Assembly (NCBI GenBank): GCA_902781045.1
Contig: CACZHT010000008.1
Location: forward strand, 1 to 64,000
Direction: 5' to 3'
Length of the DNA stretch: 64,000 bases
Source: an uncultured Bacteroidales bacterium
GTDB lineage: Bacteria; Bacteroidota; Bacteroidia; Bacteroidales; Muribaculaceae
A model generated the notes under the pieces. That model was not told the DNA's origin, made no database searches, and worked only from the letters and a program-made list of their open reading frames with translations. This document shows, in pieces, positions 1 through 10,114 of the stretch (its first letter is position 1; every line of letters begins with the position of its first letter). The translations under genes and the position numbers were made by a program.

Positions 1-503
1 GAGTCAATTCACAATTCACAATGACTGCCTGGCAGCCTCCCCTCCCCTTTCCAAAGGGGAGGGGCTAGGTGTGGGGTTTGGAGTCAATTCACAATTCACA
101 ATGACTGCCTGGCAGCCTCCCCTCCCCTTTCCCAAAGGGGAGGGACCAAGGGTGGGGTTGGGTGGCAATTCACAATGCACAATGACTGCCTGGCAGCCTC
201 CCCTCCCCTTTCCCAAAGGGGAGGGGCTAGGGGTGGGGTTTGGTGGCAATTCACAATTCACAATTCACAATTCACAATGACTGCCTGGCAGCCTCCCCTC
301 CCCTTTCCCAAAGGGGAGGGGCTAGGGGTGGGGTTTGGCGGCAATGCACAATGCATAATTCACAATGACTGCCTGGCAGCCTCCCCTCCCCTTTCCCAAA
401 GGGGAGGGGCTAGGGGTGGGGTTTGGTGGCAATGCATAATTCACAATGACTGCTTGGCAGCCTCCCCTCCCATTTCCCAAAGGGGAGGGGAAACGCAGAA
501 TCG
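1..503. repeat. Tandem array of six G/C-rich hairpin units
   Basis: Six copies of a unit of 80-95 bp lie head to tail, with the shared word GACTGCCTGGCAGCC starting near 23, 103, 184, 279, 367 and 448. Each unit holds a hairpin (CCCCTCCCCTTT, short loop, AAAGGGGAGGGG), then GGCTAGGGGTGGGGTTTGG, then an A/T-rich spacer built from CAATTCACAATGCATAATT-like words. The spacers differ in length (spacings 80, 81, 95, 88, 81), so the array expands by whole units and by spacer words. It lies downstream of the minus-strand dehydrogenase. ORFs through it are repeat artefacts. A relative of the G-rich part recurs near 43.64-43.73 kb. Confidence 0.9.
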
Positions 504-545
504 CTGAACAGCTACAACTATAAACTATAAACTTTTAACTATAAA

Positions 546-1718
546 CTATTTATAGCTCTGCATGTAGATGTCGATAAGTTCCTCGCGGTTGAGGAAGCGA
601 GGATCCAGGTCGAGCATCGCCTGACCCGTGGCGCAAGCATTGTCCACCATGCGCTCAAAGTCGGCTGGTGTGATGCCATACTCGCTCAGGCGGATGTCGC
701 TCACACCGCACTCGCGTTGCATGATGGCCAGCGCGTCCAGGAAGTCGCTGGGCCGGGCTGCCTTTTGTTGCGTCATCTTCTCGGCCATCTTCATGTAACG
801 CTTCATCATGTCGTTCTTGAAGGTCTTGAAGTAGGCCTGGCTGATGGCTATCAGTCCGGCTCCATGCGGCAGCTTGGGGAAGAATGCGCTCATGGCATGC
901 TCCAAGGCGTGCTCGCCCGTGCAGCAACTGGTGCTCTCGACCATGCCGGCCAGTGTGCTGGCCCAGGCCACCTTGATGCGTGCCCAACGGTTGTTGGGGT
1001 CGGCCACGGCAACGGGAAGATACTTGTACAGGAGGCGTATCGCCTCAAGAGCATACAGGTCGCTGATGGGTGTGTGGGCTTTGCTGATATAGCCCTCGGC
1101 GGCATGGAAGAACGCATCGAAGCCCTGATAGGCCGTCAGGCGCGGCGGAACGCTCATCATCAACTCTGGGTCGACTACGGCCAACGTGGGGAACACCAGC
1201 GGCGAGCCCCAACCAATCTTTTCCTGCGTCTGCTCGTTGGTGATCACGCTCCACAGGTCCACCTCGGTGCCTGTGCCGGCGGTGGTGGGGATGGCAACGA
1301 TGGGCAGGGCGCTGGTGATGGGCTGGCCGCCGCCCGTGCCGCCGCTCACATATTGCCAGAAGTCACCGCCCATGGCCACCGTCACGGCGATGGCCTTGGC
1401 CGTGTCAATCGAGCTGCCGCCACCCAGACCGATGACAAAGTCGCACGAATGGGTCCGGCACAACTCGGCGCCTTCCATCACATGCGACTTGATGGGGTTG
1501 GGTAATATCTTGTCAAACGTGACATGGCCGATACCTGCCTTGTCAAGCTGCTCCTCGAGGGTCGACAGGTAGCCCAAACGCTTCATCGAGCTGCCTGCCG
1601 AGATAACAATTAACGCTTTCTTGCCTGGTAGCGGCATCGTGGCCAGGTTCTTCAGCTCCCCAGCACCGAACTGCAGTCGGGTGGGGATGTTCAGGCCAAA
1701 CTTCATTTGTCCTCTCAT
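546..1718 (-). CDS. Iron-containing (group III) alcohol dehydrogenase
   Basis: Likely a cytosolic NAD(P)-dependent metal alcohol dehydrogenase, oxidising an alcohol or reducing an aldehyde; substrate unknown. The 390-residue length is normal for the family. Visible are the N-terminal Rossmann half, the dinucleotide-binding GGGSSIDTAKA motif around residue 100, the PTTAGTGTEVD segment that carries the first metal-binding Asp, and His residues in the helical C-terminal half (AYQGFDAFFHAAEG, EHALEHAMSA, LPHGAGLIA) that normally complete the Fe/Zn site. The start may be Met1 or Met5 (MKFGLNIPT); the latter aligns better with the family. It stands alone, with its own promoter at 1800-1807 and hairpin units downstream. 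Confidence 0.9.
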   Translation of the reverse strand: MRGQMKFGLNIPTRLQFGAGELKNLATMPLPGKKALIVISAGSSMKRLGYLSTLEEQLDKAGIGHVTFDKILPNPIKSHVMEGAELCRTHSCDFVIGLGGGSSIDTAKAIAVTVAMGGDFWQYVSGGTGGGQPITSALPIVAIPTTAGTGTEVDLWSVITNEQTQEKIGWGSPLVFPTLAVVDPELMMSVPPRLTAYQGFDAFFHAAEGYISKAHTPISDLYALEAIRLLYKYLPVAVADPNNRWARIKVAWASTLAGMVESTSCCTGEHALEHAMSAFFPKLPHGAGLIAISQAYFKTFKNDMMKRYMKMAEKMTQQKAARPSDFLDALAIMQRECGVSDIRLSEYGITPADFERMVDNACATGQAMLDLDPRFLNREELIDIYMQSYK

Positions 1719-2094
1719 ATCTTTTCTGTATTATTGGCACCACAGACGGCACCATGGTTAATATTGTGTCAGGACTAGTCCTGCAACGAACTTGAACCGC
1801 AAAGATACGAAACATTTCTGGAAATTCCTAATTTTTCCGATATTTTGCGCACAAACGCACCATTTTTCCATCACGCTGCTTGGAAATCCCAACAAAATTC
1901 ACTACCTTTGCCAAAATTTCATCAAAACGCTGTTTTTGGCATAGTTTTTGCAGGGATTTATATATTGTAGCGCATGTTGCTATCCAACTTGGTGGACAAC
2001 ATCGGTTCTCGCGCTAAATTTTTGTTTTATGGTGCTACATGAGAACTACGGCACCGATGAGAGTGTAAAACTAATACACGCCTTCTGACTATTT
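1719..2094. promoter_or_regulatory. Divergent intergenic region with promoter of the defence-like operon
   Basis: No gene is seen in this 376-base gap. On the plus strand TTGG (1880-1883), a 19-base spacer and TACCTTTG (1903-1910) match a Bacteroidetes promoter; transcription would start near 1917 and give a leader of about 180 nt before 2095. The leader contains TAGCGC near 1970 and its complement GCGCTA near 2014 with a long loop, too weak to call a structure. The minus-strand promoter of the dehydrogenase is also here. Confidence 0.55.
1800..1807 (-). promoter_or_regulatory. Bacteroidetes -7 element for the dehydrogenase
   Basis: On the minus strand the sequence reads TATCTTTG, matching TAnnTTTG, about 82 bases before the start codon at 1718. 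No clean -33 TTTG is seen at the usual spacing. Confidence 0.5.
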
Positions 2095-5000
2095 ATGTTA
2101 ATAGACAACAAGACGGATATCTACGGACAAGGTCAGGTGCAAACCGTGTGGAATTACCTGCACGACCATGTGCAACAGGGAAATCTCGACATCGTTTCGG
2201 GTTTCTTCTCCATTGCGGGTCTGCATGCGCTCTACACCGAGCTGAACCCTGATGTCAAGTATCGCCTCATCTTATCCGAGATGACCCGCGATGACGACTT
2301 CATGAACAAAGTGTTAGATTTGCTCCAGGGCGACAGCTCGATTACCAATGCATTGCAGCTTTCAGACTATGCTAAGAATGCTGTCGCTTTCCTGCGCCGA
2401 CAGACGGTTGAGGTGCGCTCGGTGTCAAATGCCTTCTGCCATGCCAAGGCTTACGTCTATCGCGACAAAGCCAATCCCAGCGAGGACAGTTTCTTCGTCA
2501 CTGGCAGCAGCAACCTCACCGAGGCAGGCCTCGGCATCAAGGCAACTAGCAACATCGAGTTGAATCATGCCGAGCGTGGCAACAGCAATGCAGGCGAACT
2601 GCGAGACATCCGCGATTGGTTCGAGAACCAGTGGAAGCTCGTGTCGCGCGCCACCATCGAGATCCCTGGCCCAGACGGAAAGAAGACAAAGAAAGATGTC
2701 AAAGAGTTCTTCATCGAGCAGATTGAACAGATCTTCCGTGTCTATACACCCGAGGAGATATATTATAAGGTGCTGTATGAGCTATTCAATTCCGACCTTG
2801 ACATTGACAACTCCATTGAGCATCAGCGCGACATGACCTTGCTGCAGGACAGTGTCATTTGGCGCACACTCTTTGACTATCAGCAGAAAGGTGTCATCTC
2901 GCTCATCAAGATGTTGCGAAAGTACAATGGTGCCATCCTGGCCGATGCCGTAGGACTTGGTAAGACTTTCTCGGCACTGGCTGTTATCAAATACTTCCAA
3001 TCTCAGAATTACACTACAGTCGTGCTGTGCCCCAAGAAGCTGGAGCAAAACTGGCAACAATATCGTCGAGGTAGTAAATCGCTCTTCGAGAGCGATGAGT
3101 TTGATTATCAGGTGCGTTTCCACACCGACTTGCAGAGCGACCGCTTGCAGGAGTCCTACACACGATATAAACTCGACTACCTGCAGTCGCGCAAGAAGTT
3201 GCTCGTCGTCATTGATGAGAGCCATAATTTGCGCAATGAGAAGACGGCTCGCTACAAAGAATTGCTCGAAAAACTCATCCAGAGCCAACCTGGCCAGCGA
3301 GGTCGTGATGTCAAGGTGCTCATGCTATCGGCGACCCCCATCAACACAGGTCTCAATGACATCAAGGGGCAGTTCAAATTGATTGCTCAAGGCGATGACC
3401 AGAAATTTGACACTCCCGACTTCTCGGTGCATTCATTGACTGCAACATTCAGCGATGCGCAGTCGAAGTATAAGAATTGGTGCCTAAATCCCAACCGCAC
3501 CATCGGTGGTTTCATCAAGATGTTGCCTCAGCGTTTCTTTAATCTCACCGACAAACTCATTGTCGCACGCACGCGCAAACTCATCGAGAAAACTCTAGGT
3601 GAGGACTTAGGCTTCCCCACTCGGCTGCAACCGCTTAATATTTATCAGGGGGTCGACCACTTCGGTACGTTCACGACCACTGATCAAATCACCGATGCAT
3701 TTGAGAGCCTGAATCTCACTGCCTATCAGCCCAGTCTGTTCTTGCACAAGACCCGGCAGGATGCCCGCAAGGAAGCTCGCGCCGACTGGGATGATGATGT
3801 CAACCGCGAGATGTTCCTGGTCAAGATGATGGGAGTCTTGTTCATGAAGCGCCTCGAGAGTTCATGGTATTCATGCATGTTGACTGTTGAGAAGGTGCTT
3901 TCGGTGCACGAGAGCACATTGGAAAAAGTGGTCAATTATCGCGATCATGGCGTTGACGCAGAGATTCGTCATGGTGCTGTCGTTGAGGACGAAGACTATG
4001 ATGAGCTTTTGGTCGGTCGCCGTCAGATACTAGTCTCTGACATCAAGAACCTTGGAGGATTTGAAGCCGGTCTGCGGAAGGACATCAATACGCTCAAAGC
4101 CATTTCCAAGGGATTGAAAGACTTTGAGCAGAAATATCACGCAGGAAAGGAGCACGACTTAAAACTTGACGAGCTGGAGCGCATCCTGCGCGAAAAACTC
4201 AAGAAGCCTAATAAGAAGGTGGTCATCTTCACTGCTTATACCGACACTGCTCATTATCTCTTTAATGAACTCAGCGCAAGGGGATTCACGCGCATGGCAT
4301 CTGTTTCGGGCTCTGATATTTCGTCCACAGGCAAGCACTCCAAGAAAGAGGGATTCAATGGAATCTTGCAGAGTTTTGCACCCTACAGCAAATTGTATAA
4401 GGAACTAGACTGGACCGACCTCTATGACAATGAGACTAAAGGCAACCTGGACCCAGCAGCCTATTACAATAGCGATGATGGCAAGCGCCGCTGGGAGGTC
4501 GGTTACGAGATGTGGCAAGACTTGCTGCATCGTTATGAACCGCGATGGGCTGCTATCATGGACGATGGCATTGACATCCTCATCGCCACCGACTGTCTCT
4601 CTGAGGGCCAAAATTTGCAGGATGCCGACCTGCAGATTAACTACGATATCCATTGGAATCCCGTGCGGCTCATCCAGCGATTTGGTCGCATCGACCGCAT
4701 TGGCTCGCCCAACAAGACTATTTCGTGCGTCAATTTCTGGCCGGCAAAGTCGTTTGAAGACTATCTCAAACTCGAGGAGCGCATCCAGAATCGAATGTCA
4801 CTGATGACACTGGTTGACAGCGAGGTACAGGAATTGGGACCCAAGTTCAAGCAGATGGTCGCAGATAACCCCATCCAGGACCGCAATGCCGACCGGTTGC
4901 TTGAGGAGTTGACCAAAAACAGCCTCTCGGACATCGAGTCGGCACAGTCGCTCTCGCTCAGTGACCTCTCGCTCGAGGTGTTCCGTCAGGACTTCCTCGA

Positions 5001-5505
5001 CTACCTTGAGAAGCATCAGGACTTCTACCGTCGTATGCCCAACGGAGCATTCTCGGGCTTCCGTGCCATCGACAACTTGTTTGAGCACATCCCCGAGAGC
5101 CTCGTTGCAGTCGTAGGTTATCCGCATCGTGAGTCAGGCGACACTCGGCCCTACCAGGAAATTTACCTCATGTGCCAACCAGTGGACAGCACTCAAGGTA
5201 CCACCTTTACCGAACTCAATGATGCTGAGGTGCTCGAGTTCTTGCGCAAGAACCGCAATCAACCCACCTTTTTACCAGGCTGGATTCTCAAGCCTGATTC
5301 CGAAAAGGTCTCTCGCTTGACTGAAGTCATCAAGCAGTGGCTGGAGAAGAAAATGAACGATGTGGCTTATTCTATAATGAAGGATCCACGAGACTTTTTG
5401 GCATCAATTAAAGTTGGGGTTCCTGTAACATTGCTGAGCGAGAAATTTAAGATTGAGAACTTTGACCTCATAGTATGGGAGTATGTTTCAACAGATAACA
5501 AATAA
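2095..5505 (+). CDS. PLD-nuclease-like / SNF2-type helicase, defence-associated
   Basis: First gene of a four-gene operon; probably a DNA translocase with an attached phosphodiesterase-like domain. Residues 1-180 look like a phospholipase-D fold with one HxK motif (H116, K118) followed by the GSSNLT segment near 138-143. A superfamily 2 helicase core follows: Walker A AVGLGKT at 285-291, DESH box at 374-377, SAT at 412-414, and motif [10 protein letters not shown] at 861-868. The last ~230 residues are unassigned. At 1136 residues it resembles PLD-helicases found next to methyltransferases in DISARM-like and related anti-phage loci; the other DISARM core genes (drmA, drmB) are absent. Only one HKD motif is seen, so nuclease activity would need dimerisation. 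The next gene starts 3 bases after the stop. Confidence 0.85.
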   Translation: MLIDNKTDIYGQGQVQTVWNYLHDHVQQGNLDIVSGFFSIAGLHALYTELNPDVKYRLILSEMTRDDDFMNKVLDLLQGDSSITNALQLSDYAKNAVAFLRRQTVEVRSVSNAFCHAKAYVYRDKANPSEDSFFVTGSSNLTEAGLGIKATSNIELNHAERGNSNAGELRDIRDWFENQWKLVSRATIEIPGPDGKKTKKDVKEFFIEQIEQIFRVYTPEEIYYKVLYELFNSDLDIDNSIEHQRDMTLLQDSVIWRTLFDYQQKGVISLIKMLRKYNGAILADAVGLGKTFSALAVIKYFQSQNYTTVVLCPKKLEQNWQQYRRGSKSLFESDEFDYQVRFHTDLQSDRLQESYTRYKLDYLQSRKKLLVVIDESHNLRNEKTARYKELLEKLIQSQPGQRGRDVKVLMLSATPINTGLNDIKGQFKLIAQGDDQKFDTPDFSVHSLTATFSDAQSKYKNWCLNPNRTIGGFIKMLPQRFFNLTDKLIVARTRKLIEKTLGEDLGFPTRLQPLNIYQGVDHFGTFTTTDQITDAFESLNLTAYQPSLFLHKTRQDARKEARADWDDDVNREMFLVKMMGVLFMKRLESSWYSCMLTVEKVLSVHESTLEKVVNYRDHGVDAEIRHGAVVEDEDYDELLVGRRQILVSDIKNLGGFEAGLRKDINTLKAISKGLKDFEQKYHAGKEHDLKLDELERILREKLKKPNKKVVIFTAYTDTAHYLFNELSARGFTRMASVSGSDISSTGKHSKKEGFNGILQSFAPYSKLYKELDWTDLYDNETKGNLDPAAYYNSDDGKRRWEVGYEMWQDLLHRYEPRWAAIMDDGIDILIATDCLSEGQNLQDADLQINYDIHWNPVRLIQRFGRIDRIGSPNKTISCVNFWPAKSFEDYLKLEERIQNRMSLMTLVDSEVQELGPKFKQMVADNPIQDRNADRLLEELTKNSLSDIESAQSLSLSDLSLEVFRQDFLDYLEKHQDFYRRMPNGAFSGFRAIDNLFEHIPESLVAVVGYPHRESGDTRPYQEIYLMCQPVDSTQGTTFTELNDAEVLEFLRKNRNQPTFLPGWILKPDSEKVSRLTEVIKQWLEKKMNDVAYSIMKDPRDFLASIKVGVPVTLLSEKFKIENFDLIVWEYVSTDNK

Positions 5506-5508
5506 AAG

Positions 5509-8500
5509 ATGAACAATATGCGAGATACACTCAAATCATTTACAAGCCACTCGCTCATAGAGGCTTCGGAGACATTACTCCACAAGTTGGGTATCAAGTT
5601 CACACCCCTTGTTAAAGGTGTGCCCTTTAACAATGTTTTCACGCAGAACAATTTCAATTACCAGTACGTCAACGAAGCAAAATCAGCTGTTGATACCATC
5701 TGGCATATTGGCTATGTTGACGACAGGACATTTCAAGAATCTATCGTCGGGGGCGGATCTCAAAGCCTTTCTATTTATGCCTGCGATATAAAGCCCAATA
5801 CCAGTTTCCCACGTGGACTGGCGGTAGCCTTGACGCGAGCCTTCACACGTGTTAATACCAGGCAGATCAATTTCAATTTTGACATGCCAGTGGTGGTAAT
5901 CATGAAACAGGGAACATTGTTAACCCTCGCTACCTGTGAACTTACTGACAGACTGGATGGTAATGGAAAGAAGGTGGGAAAGGTAACTATGCTGCGCAAT
6001 ATGAAATGCAACGACCTTCATGCAGGGCACCGCCAGATACTTGAACGCATTGCCAACGATGTCCAGGGTTGTAAAAGCTACGATGACTTGCATGAGAAGT
6101 GGTTCAAGTCTTTCTCCATCGATATCCTGAGTGATAAGTTCTTTAAGGGATATAAGACCATCTACGAAGATATCATTGAGTACGTTACAGGCAAGCGTAT
6201 GGTCAAAGTTGGCAACAGATGGGAAGAGCGTGATAATGGTAACCCTTGTGTTCAAATCATGTCTGATTTTAGTGTATTCCCTGACCCTGAGAAAGCAGTA
6301 CGCGATTATGTCAAGAATCTGATGGGACGATTGGTGTTCATCCAGTTCTTGCAAAAGAAAGGATGGATGGGTGTACCTGCTGGTGATAGTTGGGAAGGTG
6401 ATGATCCAGAGTTCTTGCAGAACCTGTTCAAAAATAGTGACAAGAAAGAAACCTTCATCGATGATGTACTGGAACCTCTCTTTAAAGACCTGAACACCAA
6501 ACGCCAAGGAGACCTGATTACCAACGACAACGTTAGCCTGGGTCGGAAAATCAAGGTACCCTATCTTAATGGTGGGCTATTTGAACCCGATGAGAGCGAT
6601 GACATCGCATTCCCAATCCCATCGTCTTACATGCAACAACTGTTGGACTTCTTTGCCTCCTATAACTTTACCATCGACGAAAACGCTCCTGATGATGTGG
6701 AAATCGGTGTTGACCCTGAGATGTTGGGACGTATCTTTGAAAACCTCTTGGAGGACAACAAAGATAAAGGAGCATTTTATACGCCCAAGGAGATTGTCCA
6801 ATACATGTGTCGCGAGTCGCTGATTGCATATCTAACAACACGCGTCATGAAAAAGCAGGGCGAGAACCATAGGCCTGAGAAGGACATCCGCGATGCTGTA
6901 AGAAAACTTCTTTCAGAGCCCGAAAATATTGTCCCTCGAATGACTGCGGAACACCTTAAAGATTTTGGCACCTATATCCGTGAGGTGAAAATCTGTGATC
7001 CTGCAATCGGTTCTGGTGCTTTCCCCATGGGATTACTCAATGAGCTTGTACGTTGCCGCACCATTATCAAGGCTTGGGCAACTGATTCTTATGGAAATTT
7101 GCTTGTGGACAACATTGCTGCACTCAAAGCCGAAATTATCCGCAATAATATCTATGGCGTTGATATTGAGAAGGGTGCCATTGATATTGCTCGTTTGCGT
7201 TTCTGGCTCAGTATCATCGTCGATGAGGAAACGCCAGAGGCCTTGCCAAATTTCGACTACAAGTTCATGCAGGGCAACTCGCTGATTCCCACCTTCGCAG
7301 GGCAATACATCAATCTCTCAACTAAGAATCAGCAGCACAAATATGTGAATCAGATGATAGATGTCAAGAGAAAGATATTAAAATTCAAGCAAGACTTCTA
7401 TTCTGCGTCGGGGGAGAAGAAAATGGAACTTAATATCTTGATTAAGGATCACATCTTGCAGCTTATCTCACTTCAATTAGGCTATGAAATACAGTCTTGG
7501 GCTGACAGCCATAGGGAGCAAATATCCATTGGATTTGAAGAGACTGAAAAGATTTCGGTGAAACATGCCATCACTCAACTGCCCGAAGATCGTCGACGCA
7601 TTGTGGAGCTTGGAAAGAACCTTCGTGAGCAATTGGCCGACGAGTCAGTGTCGAAAGAACGTCGTGCACAAATAGACATTAGGTTCTTTGATTGGAGATT
7701 GATGTTTACCGAGGTGTTTGATGTTGAAGATGGTGGATTTGATATTGTTATAGGTAATCCACCATATGTTGAATCGAGAAGTTCAAGTATTGATAATAAT
7801 CAGAAGAATGCCATCCAGCAACAATTGAAGATGAGACATGCAAAAGCAGATGCCGACTGCTTCCCAAGAGGTGCCGATTTGCTGATTTTTTTCTTCGAAT
7901 TATCATTCAATATTGCATCACAATGTGGCATAAATGCTTTTATAACCGAAAACTCTTGGTTATCGACTGACTATGGTTATAAGTTTCAGCAGTTTATCCT
8001 CAGAAATATAAACACTTTGGGCATTATCGATTCAGATTTCAAGTATTTTGATAGTGCTGATATCAATACGGTAATTACATTTTTTGAGAATAAAGGGCTA
8101 AGAGAGTTACAGAATGTTCCGTTTGTTCATTGTCATGGCGACCTCAGTGTTCATCCTTACAAAATACAGAATATAGCCGATGACAATGATAGCACCATTA
8201 CTGTAAAGGCTTTTAATGTTCACGAGGACATCTTATCAAGTTATAAATGGGGATTTTTGTTCTCTATTGACAATCGATTATTACAGCTACTTAAAGAGAT
8301 GTCAAAAAAAGAAGATAAAGATTTTAGACAAAGAATTGATATCGGACAGGGCCTAAACATCCCGAAAGATTACATTCTAGAGCAATCTCTTCCAAACACG
8401 TCACCCTATTATATAAAAGACAATGGTGCTCTATATAGATGGACTGAGTCTAGTTTTTTTGTGGACAATAACAATGCAACGACAACTCGAAAAAAGCCAA

Positions 8501-8970
8501 TCTTAATATTACCAAGGGGGCTCGGTACCCATTTTTGCTGTATGAATGAGGTTGATGGATACTCTGCAAGCTACGTAGAAATACGCGAAAAATCAACTAT
8601 ATCAGATGAAGACAAGTTAAAGCTTTGGGCATTCTGTAACTCTTCATTATGCTGGGTTCTTAGGGAGTTTGCTGGAAGATGTAATTTAGGAGGTGGCATG
8701 CTAAAAGCAGAAGCAACAGACCTAAATATGATTCCTCTTTGCTTCAATTTTGACAATATTGAAGATATTCGACGTATTTATAATTCTAGTTTAAACGAAA
8801 GAGTTCCGACTGATATAGATGCTGCTGTTGTATCGCCAATTCATAAACAAATTGATGAGATTGTGTATAAGTTTTTTGGTTTGCCAACAGATAATTTCGT
8901 AACAAACTTATTGTTAGAGCGATTTCATTGGAGAACCAATAGAAGCAAAAACAAGAAAAAGAAAAAATGA
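5509..8970 (+). CDS. Eco57I-type N6-adenine DNA methyltransferase (possible restriction-modification enzyme)
   Basis: A large (1153 residues) class-I adenine methyltransferase of the Eco57I/PglX type. The SAM-binding motif I is DPAIGSGAF at 497-505, the helical GAFYTPKEIV entry lies near 420-430, and the catalytic motif IV is NPPY at 750-753 within IVIGNPPYVE. The C-terminal ~350 residues should be the target-recognition domain. The N-terminal ~200 residues form a domain typical of defence-island methyltransferases (KKVGKVTMLRN around 150); I see no clear PD-(D/E)XK nuclease motif in it. It could mark self DNA while the upstream PLD-helicase attacks unmodified DNA. The 3' end overlaps the next start by ATGA, indicating translational coupling. 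The C-terminus is Lys-rich. Confidence 0.88.
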   Translation: MNNMRDTLKSFTSHSLIEASETLLHKLGIKFTPLVKGVPFNNVFTQNNFNYQYVNEAKSAVDTIWHIGYVDDRTFQESIVGGGSQSLSIYACDIKPNTSFPRGLAVALTRAFTRVNTRQINFNFDMPVVVIMKQGTLLTLATCELTDRLDGNGKKVGKVTMLRNMKCNDLHAGHRQILERIANDVQGCKSYDDLHEKWFKSFSIDILSDKFFKGYKTIYEDIIEYVTGKRMVKVGNRWEERDNGNPCVQIMSDFSVFPDPEKAVRDYVKNLMGRLVFIQFLQKKGWMGVPAGDSWEGDDPEFLQNLFKNSDKKETFIDDVLEPLFKDLNTKRQGDLITNDNVSLGRKIKVPYLNGGLFEPDESDDIAFPIPSSYMQQLLDFFASYNFTIDENAPDDVEIGVDPEMLGRIFENLLEDNKDKGAFYTPKEIVQYMCRESLIAYLTTRVMKKQGENHRPEKDIRDAVRKLLSEPENIVPRMTAEHLKDFGTYIREVKICDPAIGSGAFPMGLLNELVRCRTIIKAWATDSYGNLLVDNIAALKAEIIRNNIYGVDIEKGAIDIARLRFWLSIIVDEETPEALPNFDYKFMQGNSLIPTFAGQYINLSTKNQQHKYVNQMIDVKRKILKFKQDFYSASGEKKMELNILIKDHILQLISLQLGYEIQSWADSHREQISIGFEETEKISVKHAITQLPEDRRRIVELGKNLREQLADESVSKERRAQIDIRFFDWRLMFTEVFDVEDGGFDIVIGNPPYVESRSSSIDNNQKNAIQQQLKMRHAKADADCFPRGADLLIFFFELSFNIASQCGINAFITENSWLSTDYGYKFQQFILRNINTLGIIDSDFKYFDSADINTVITFFENKGLRELQNVPFVHCHGDLSVHPYKIQNIADDNDSTITVKAFNVHEDILSSYKWGFLFSIDNRLLQLLKEMSKKEDKDFRQRIDIGQGLNIPKDYILEQSLPNTSPYYIKDNGALYRWTESSFFVDNNNATTTRKKPILILPRGLGTHFCCMNEVDGYSASYVEIREKSTISDEDKLKLWAFCNSSLCWVLREFAGRCNLGGGMLKAEATDLNMIPLCFNFDNIEDIRRIYNSSLNERVPTDIDAAVVSPIHKQIDEIVYKFFGLPTDNFVTNLLLERFHWRTNRSKNKKKKK

Positions 8971-10058
8971 CATCGGAAAAGAATCTCATAAGAATCTTTA
9001 ATGAGCTGTTGAACAGGATTCAGCACATTGGCATAGCGCTGCAAGGTCAAGGCATTAAGCCCATCAAGATATCAGGGTTCTATGATCTCAAAAGAACCGA
9101 TACACCGAGTATCGAGGAGACTGAAGATGCATTCATGAAGTGGAACTGCGCTATCCTTACTGCTTTCCGGGGTTCCGAAACACTGACACCGGAAGCTAAT
9201 CTTGAACGCAACATCAAGCGCAATAATGAGCTGAAGGCGAAAATGATTAAGCAGCATCTACATTTCCGCTCGGTAAATGGCTGCTATCGTGAGGCAAAAT
9301 GGGAAAAGCCTAACGTGGAATACTGCTTTTTTGTTACCAACACGGGTGACAGCCGCCAGCCGTCTGATTCGATTGAACAGACCAAGGACTTCTTTTGTAA
9401 GATGTACCGCTTGGCTGAGCATTACGAACAAGATAGTTTCCTGTTCACGTTTCCCGGGGCTAACCGTGTAGCCTTCCTGGTGGCGACCAACGATGACGGT
9501 CGTGATTACTTCAGAGGCGACATCAAATTCGCTGGGCCATTGTTTACCCATGTATCTGACATCGGCGATTGGACTGATTGTTCCGATGGTAGAATCTCAT
9601 TCCGTTTGAAGGGCATGATTCAGAAGGGCGGAACAAGCAACAGGAAAATCAAGCTCGGTGAGGGCAACCTATTCGACACCGAGAGTTACGGTGCCAATGG
9701 CTTGGTGGCCATTGGCAGAAGGAGCCAGGGACGAATGCAGGACATTCGAGGCTACGATGGGAATATCCCATTGGTGAGCCACGAGTTTGTCCAAGACAAT
9801 CAGACTGAAAGCAACATTAGGCGTGTGGTGGTGGATTGTTTGAATACCATTCTCAGAGATTGTGCAGGTGGCATACGCGGCAAGGTTATCGGCTTGCAGT
9901 GTACAGCATCCATCGATGGCTCGATGGTTGAGGGCGCAAGGGTGGTGTATGATACTGTCCTGACGTGGCTAGCTAACAAGAGGCATCAAAGCAAAGTGAA
10001 GAAAATTGTCATCGTCGACAACTACTTTGACTACTATCAGATTGTTAACGGGCAATAG
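8967..10058 (+). CDS. DUF3293-like protein of the defence-like operon
   Basis: 363 residues, no signal peptide or membrane segment. The N-terminal ~140 residues have the pattern of DUF3293-type phage/plasmid proteins: an AILTAFRG strand, a helix with ENLERNIKRNNEL-like spacing, a GCYREAKW turn, and a helix leading to EQDSFLFTF. The C-terminal ~120 residues alternate hydrophobic strands and helices and end in KKIVIVDNYFDYYQIV; this vaguely recalls the last strand-helix of a macro-type fold, but no ADP-ribose-binding Gly-rich loop is visible, so that is a guess. It is coupled to the methyltransferase by a 4-base overlap, so it probably acts in the same system, perhaps as a specificity or regulatory subunit. 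Confidence 0.6.
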   Translation: MTSEKNLIRIFNELLNRIQHIGIALQGQGIKPIKISGFYDLKRTDTPSIEETEDAFMKWNCAILTAFRGSETLTPEANLERNIKRNNELKAKMIKQHLHFRSVNGCYREAKWEKPNVEYCFFVTNTGDSRQPSDSIEQTKDFFCKMYRLAEHYEQDSFLFTFPGANRVAFLVATNDDGRDYFRGDIKFAGPLFTHVSDIGDWTDCSDGRISFRLKGMIQKGGTSNRKIKLGEGNLFDTESYGANGLVAIGRRSQGRMQDIRGYDGNIPLVSHEFVQDNQTESNIRRVVVDCLNTILRDCAGGIRGKVIGLQCTASIDGSMVEGARVVYDTVLTWLANKRHQSKVKKIVIVDNYFDYYQIVNGQ

Positions 10059-10114
10059 TGCCAATCTAAAAGGGGACTTCATGTCCTAATAAATGTAAAC
10101 AAAAACAAGAGAAT

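Noticed and set aside
71-507. Open frames through the 5' array (69-110 residues)
   Set aside because: They consist of tandem repeat units read in several frames; no start signal or protein-like composition.
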